Assembly: GCA_002408485.1 (NCBI GenBank)
Contig: DHSP01000043.1
Coordinates: forward strand, 1 to 7,226
Direction: 5' to 3'
Origin: Proteiniphilum sp. UBA5283
Lineage (GTDB): Bacteria; Bacteroidota; Bacteroidia; Bacteroidales; Dysgonomonadaceae
Length of the DNA stretch: 7,226 nucleotides
In this document: positions 6,053 to 7,226 of the stretch, in pieces
Position numbering within the stretch: position 1 is the stretch's first letter
Layout of the letters: each line of letters opens with the position of its first letter
The notes under the pieces: model-generated
The model's database searches: none
Told to the model about the DNA's origin: nothing
Seen by the model: only the letters and a program-made list of their open reading frames with translations
Position numbers and translations under genes: made by a program

Positions 6053-6250
6053 ATGTTGTTGTCGTTTATCAGATACCGCTTTTTCTCCCGCAACCGGGAA
6101 ACCTATCGCGCCATTGCGCAGGAGTTTGACACTACAGCTATTCGTGTCTATCGGCTGGCTCACGGCAAGCGTAGCCGGAGCAGCAAGGATTATTACATCG
6201 TGAAAAAACTCAAAGAAGAAGGCGTGCTCACCGCCACCTTCGGCGGCTGA
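6053..6250 (+). CDS. small helix-turn-helix-like protein next to upxY
   Basis: A 65-residue basic protein. After a short hydrophobic-basic N-terminus (MLLSFIRYRFFSRN), residues about 15-38 read RETYRAIAQEFDTTAIRVYR. This has the shape of a helix-turn-helix: a first helix with Ala-Ile-Ala, a turn at D-T-T, and a recognition-like helix leading into LAHGKRSRSS. A second helical part (about 43-58, DYYIVKKLKEEGVL) follows. It is far too short to be UpxZ (about 160 residues), which usually follows upxY. It is in the same direction as upxY, 171 bases downstream, with its own promoter candidate and leader. A role in DNA or RNA binding at this locus is plausible but unproven. No Shine-Dalgarno sequence is visible before the ATG. 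The name of the family is not known to me. Confidence 0.65.
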   Translation: MLLSFIRYRFFSRNRETYRAIAQEFDTTAIRVYRLAHGKRSRSSKDYYIVKKLKEEGVLTATFGG

Positions 6251-6314
6251 GGCAGATGTCGTGAAGACAGAGTTAGCCGGCTCCCATTATCATCTTATTG
6301 TCTCAGAGGTATCC

Positions 6315-6764
6315 TCACTTTTTCACTATCGCATTTTTCTGGGATAGCAAATCGTTTACATCTATGGTTGGCAGATTAAATTTTCCAAATGGAGCGTAAG
6401 AGGTGAGTGTCGAGATAAAACCCCTTATATGATTGATCGTAATAGATAGTCCTGAGAAGTTCAAGAGCGAAGCTTTGTCTTCGTGGGATAGCTTTTCGGA
6501 GTCTTGAAATTCAAATAACGAGGTTCCTTCAACCGTAATAGAATAACCAGGCAACGGAGTTGCATCTTCGGGCTTATTGATCTCTATCCGAACTGCTATT
6601 GCTATGAATTGCTCATTTTCACTATACTCAAAATCAATATCAAGGAGGTACGCATTAAACAATTCATCTAAACCATTGATCTTGTCGTTGGGTGGAAAAA
6701 ACGTGAATCGATTTTCCATGATGGCAAAATCCTTCAGTTTTAAGGGAGATAGAGTTGGTTTCAT
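6315..6764 (-). CDS. SecB-like chaperone of a toxin-antitoxin-chaperone type module
   Basis: A 149-residue protein with the SecB fold pattern. The N-terminus SPLKLKDFAIMENRFTF is the first strand region. An EINKP-rich middle leads to YSITVEGTSLFEF (74-86), the central strand pair. Near the end, LLNFSGLSITINHIRGFIST (100-119) then LPTIDVNDLL (131-140) corresponds to the SecB segment usually written as PYARE...LPPINF...L. SecB-like proteins outside Proteobacteria often work as dedicated chaperones of an antitoxin, as Rv1957 does for HigA1 in Mycobacterium tuberculosis. The start ATG overlaps the stop of the upstream HTH gene by ATGA (6764-6761), so translation is probably coupled. There is no strong ribosome site, which fits coupling. 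The classic general-export SecB is less likely given this partner. The 64-base gap to the convergent small gene holds no clear terminator. Confidence 0.78.
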   Translation of the reverse strand: MKPTLSPLKLKDFAIMENRFTFFPPNDKINGLDELFNAYLLDIDFEYSENEQFIAIAVRIEINKPEDATPLPGYSITVEGTSLFEFQDSEKLSHEDKASLLNFSGLSITINHIRGFISTLTSYAPFGKFNLPTIDVNDLLSQKNAIVKK

Positions 6765-7204
6765 AGTGCTTTCGCATTTACTTTATCCTGTTCATTGTTC
6801 GCAAACTTGTAATATGATGTTACATTAGGGAATCCGCAATGTAAATCAAACCTGGGCTTAAGCTGGACAAGTTTTGCTGCCCTCTCTGCCTTTTCTTTAA
6901 GATCATTGTTATTCTTCCTTGCTTCTATATCGAAAGTAAAATCAAACGCTTTTTCCAATTTGGCAAGGGTGATGAAATTGATAAGCTTATCTCCTTTAAA
7001 AAGTTGAGTGACGTAGCTTGGAGATGTATTGATTGCTTCAGCAATTTCCTTTTTCTGAATGGGTCGATCCATTATCTTTTCGAAGCTACTCAAAAGGCGG
7101 AACATGATCATTTTTGCCTCGTGTTCAATTTCCTCCTTCTTCGATTTGTAGGAAAACAGATCTTCAAATTCAGGGTCAACATTATATTTTTCAGTCAATT
7201 TCAT
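6761..7204 (-). CDS. HTH-domain protein, probable antitoxin partner of the SecB-like chaperone
   Basis: A 147-residue protein if started at the ATG at 7204. That ATG lies 8 bases after a perfect AGGAGG (7218-7213), whereas the ATG two codons earlier (7210) is only 2 bases from it and is the less likely start. A charged helical N-terminal part (about 1-46) is followed by an Xre/Cro-type helix-turn-helix at about 48-95: IQKKEIAEAINTSPSYVTQL, then FKGDKLINFITLAKLEKAF. The C-terminal tail (about 98-147) contains aromatic residues (FPNVTSYYKF) and could be a chaperone-addiction segment, as in HigA-type antitoxins whose unfolded tail is bound by a SecB-like partner. The gene overlaps the chaperone gene by four bases. 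A toxin gene would be expected directly upstream, beyond the right edge, only about 16 bases of which are visible. The role is inferred from domain order; the protein could instead be a simple regulator of the chaperone. Confidence 0.75.
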   Translation of the reverse strand: MKLTEKYNVDPEFEDLFSYKSKKEEIEHEAKMIMFRLLSSFEKIMDRPIQKKEIAEAINTSPSYVTQLFKGDKLINFITLAKLEKAFDFTFDIEARKNNNDLKEKAERAAKLVQLKPRFDLHCGFPNVTSYYKFANNEQDKVNAKAL

Positions 7205-7212
7205 ATTCATAT

Positions 7213-7218
7213 CCTCCT
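7213..7218 (-). promoter_or_regulatory. strong Shine-Dalgarno site deciding the HTH gene start
   Basis: On the minus strand AGGAGG sits 8 bases before the ATG at 7204 and 2 bases before the ATG at 7210, so it supports the inner start. Strong Shine-Dalgarno sequences are unusual in Bacteroidetes genes and absent from the other genes in this window. This may point to a foreign origin of the module or to a coupled upstream gene. Confidence 0.6.
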
Positions 7219-7226
7219 ACACTGTT

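Noticed and set aside
5324..6163. 279-codon minus-strand frame covering the upxY-like gene and its downstream region
   Set aside because: It runs antisense to a clear NusG-family gene and then through AT-rich intergenic DNA; no recognisable domain.
6231..6246. GC-rich hairpin CCGCC/GGCGG at the end of the small HTH-like gene as a terminator
   Set aside because: It is inside the coding sequence and no T run follows on either strand.
1..7226. tRNA, rRNA, CRISPR array, insertion sequence or transposase
   Set aside because: No cloverleaf, regularly spaced repeat, terminal inverted repeat with transposase, or rRNA-like sequence was seen on either strand.

Overview
The window looks like a chromosomal segment from a member of the Bacteroidales. 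The signs are a GH97 glycoside hydrolase of the SusB type, lipoproteins with an acidic motif after the lipobox cysteine (one with a BACON-like domain), a UpxY-type NusG paralogue, start sites with little Shine-Dalgarno sequence, and -7 elements matching TAnnTTTG. No species can be named from the sequence. It appears to be a mosaic of three blocks. The outer parts are AT-rich and the middle (about 2059-5881) is clearly GC-rich.

Left block (1-2058, AT-rich). Two lipoprotein genes lie on the minus strand 12 bases apart: an unrecognised 278-residue lipoprotein, then a small BACON-like lipoprotein. Just upstream of them is the broken 3' end of a further gene (about 1348-1647). Its reading frame must be joined across two single-base shifts, and the result resembles the C-terminal end of DUF4249-type lipoproteins. 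This looks like the tail of an operon whose head has been lost. Between that remnant and the esterase lies a gene-poor stretch holding a very strong plus-strand terminator with no recognisable gene in front of it.

Middle block (2059-5881, GC-rich). A secreted alpha/beta-hydrolase esterase (minus) and a secreted GH97 glucosidase (plus) diverge from a 233-base region with a promoter candidate for each. A 14-base perfect palindrome abuts the GH97 -7 element. The GH97 protein has five glutamates at positions equivalent to the SusB catalytic and calcium-binding residues, which predicts an inverting alpha-glucoside hydrolase. Fifty bases further on is a UpxY-like transcription antiterminator gene, a protein that normally heads capsule or exopolysaccharide operons.

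Right block (5882-7226, AT-rich intergenic and TA-like genes). After upxY comes a 171-base AT-rich region with a perfect -7 element, a near-perfect inverted repeat around it, and a weak terminator-like hairpin. Next is a 65-residue gene for a small helix-turn-helix-like protein. No polysaccharide genes follow. Instead two overlapping minus-strand genes encode an HTH protein and a SecB-like chaperone, the antitoxin-chaperone arrangement of toxin-antitoxin-chaperone (TAC) modules. Any toxin gene would lie beyond the right edge.

Most interesting are the HTH/SecB-like pair, the orphan UpxY with its possibly switchable downstream leader and small partner protein, and the orphan terminator near 1900. 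All functions are inferred by eye; no database search was run.
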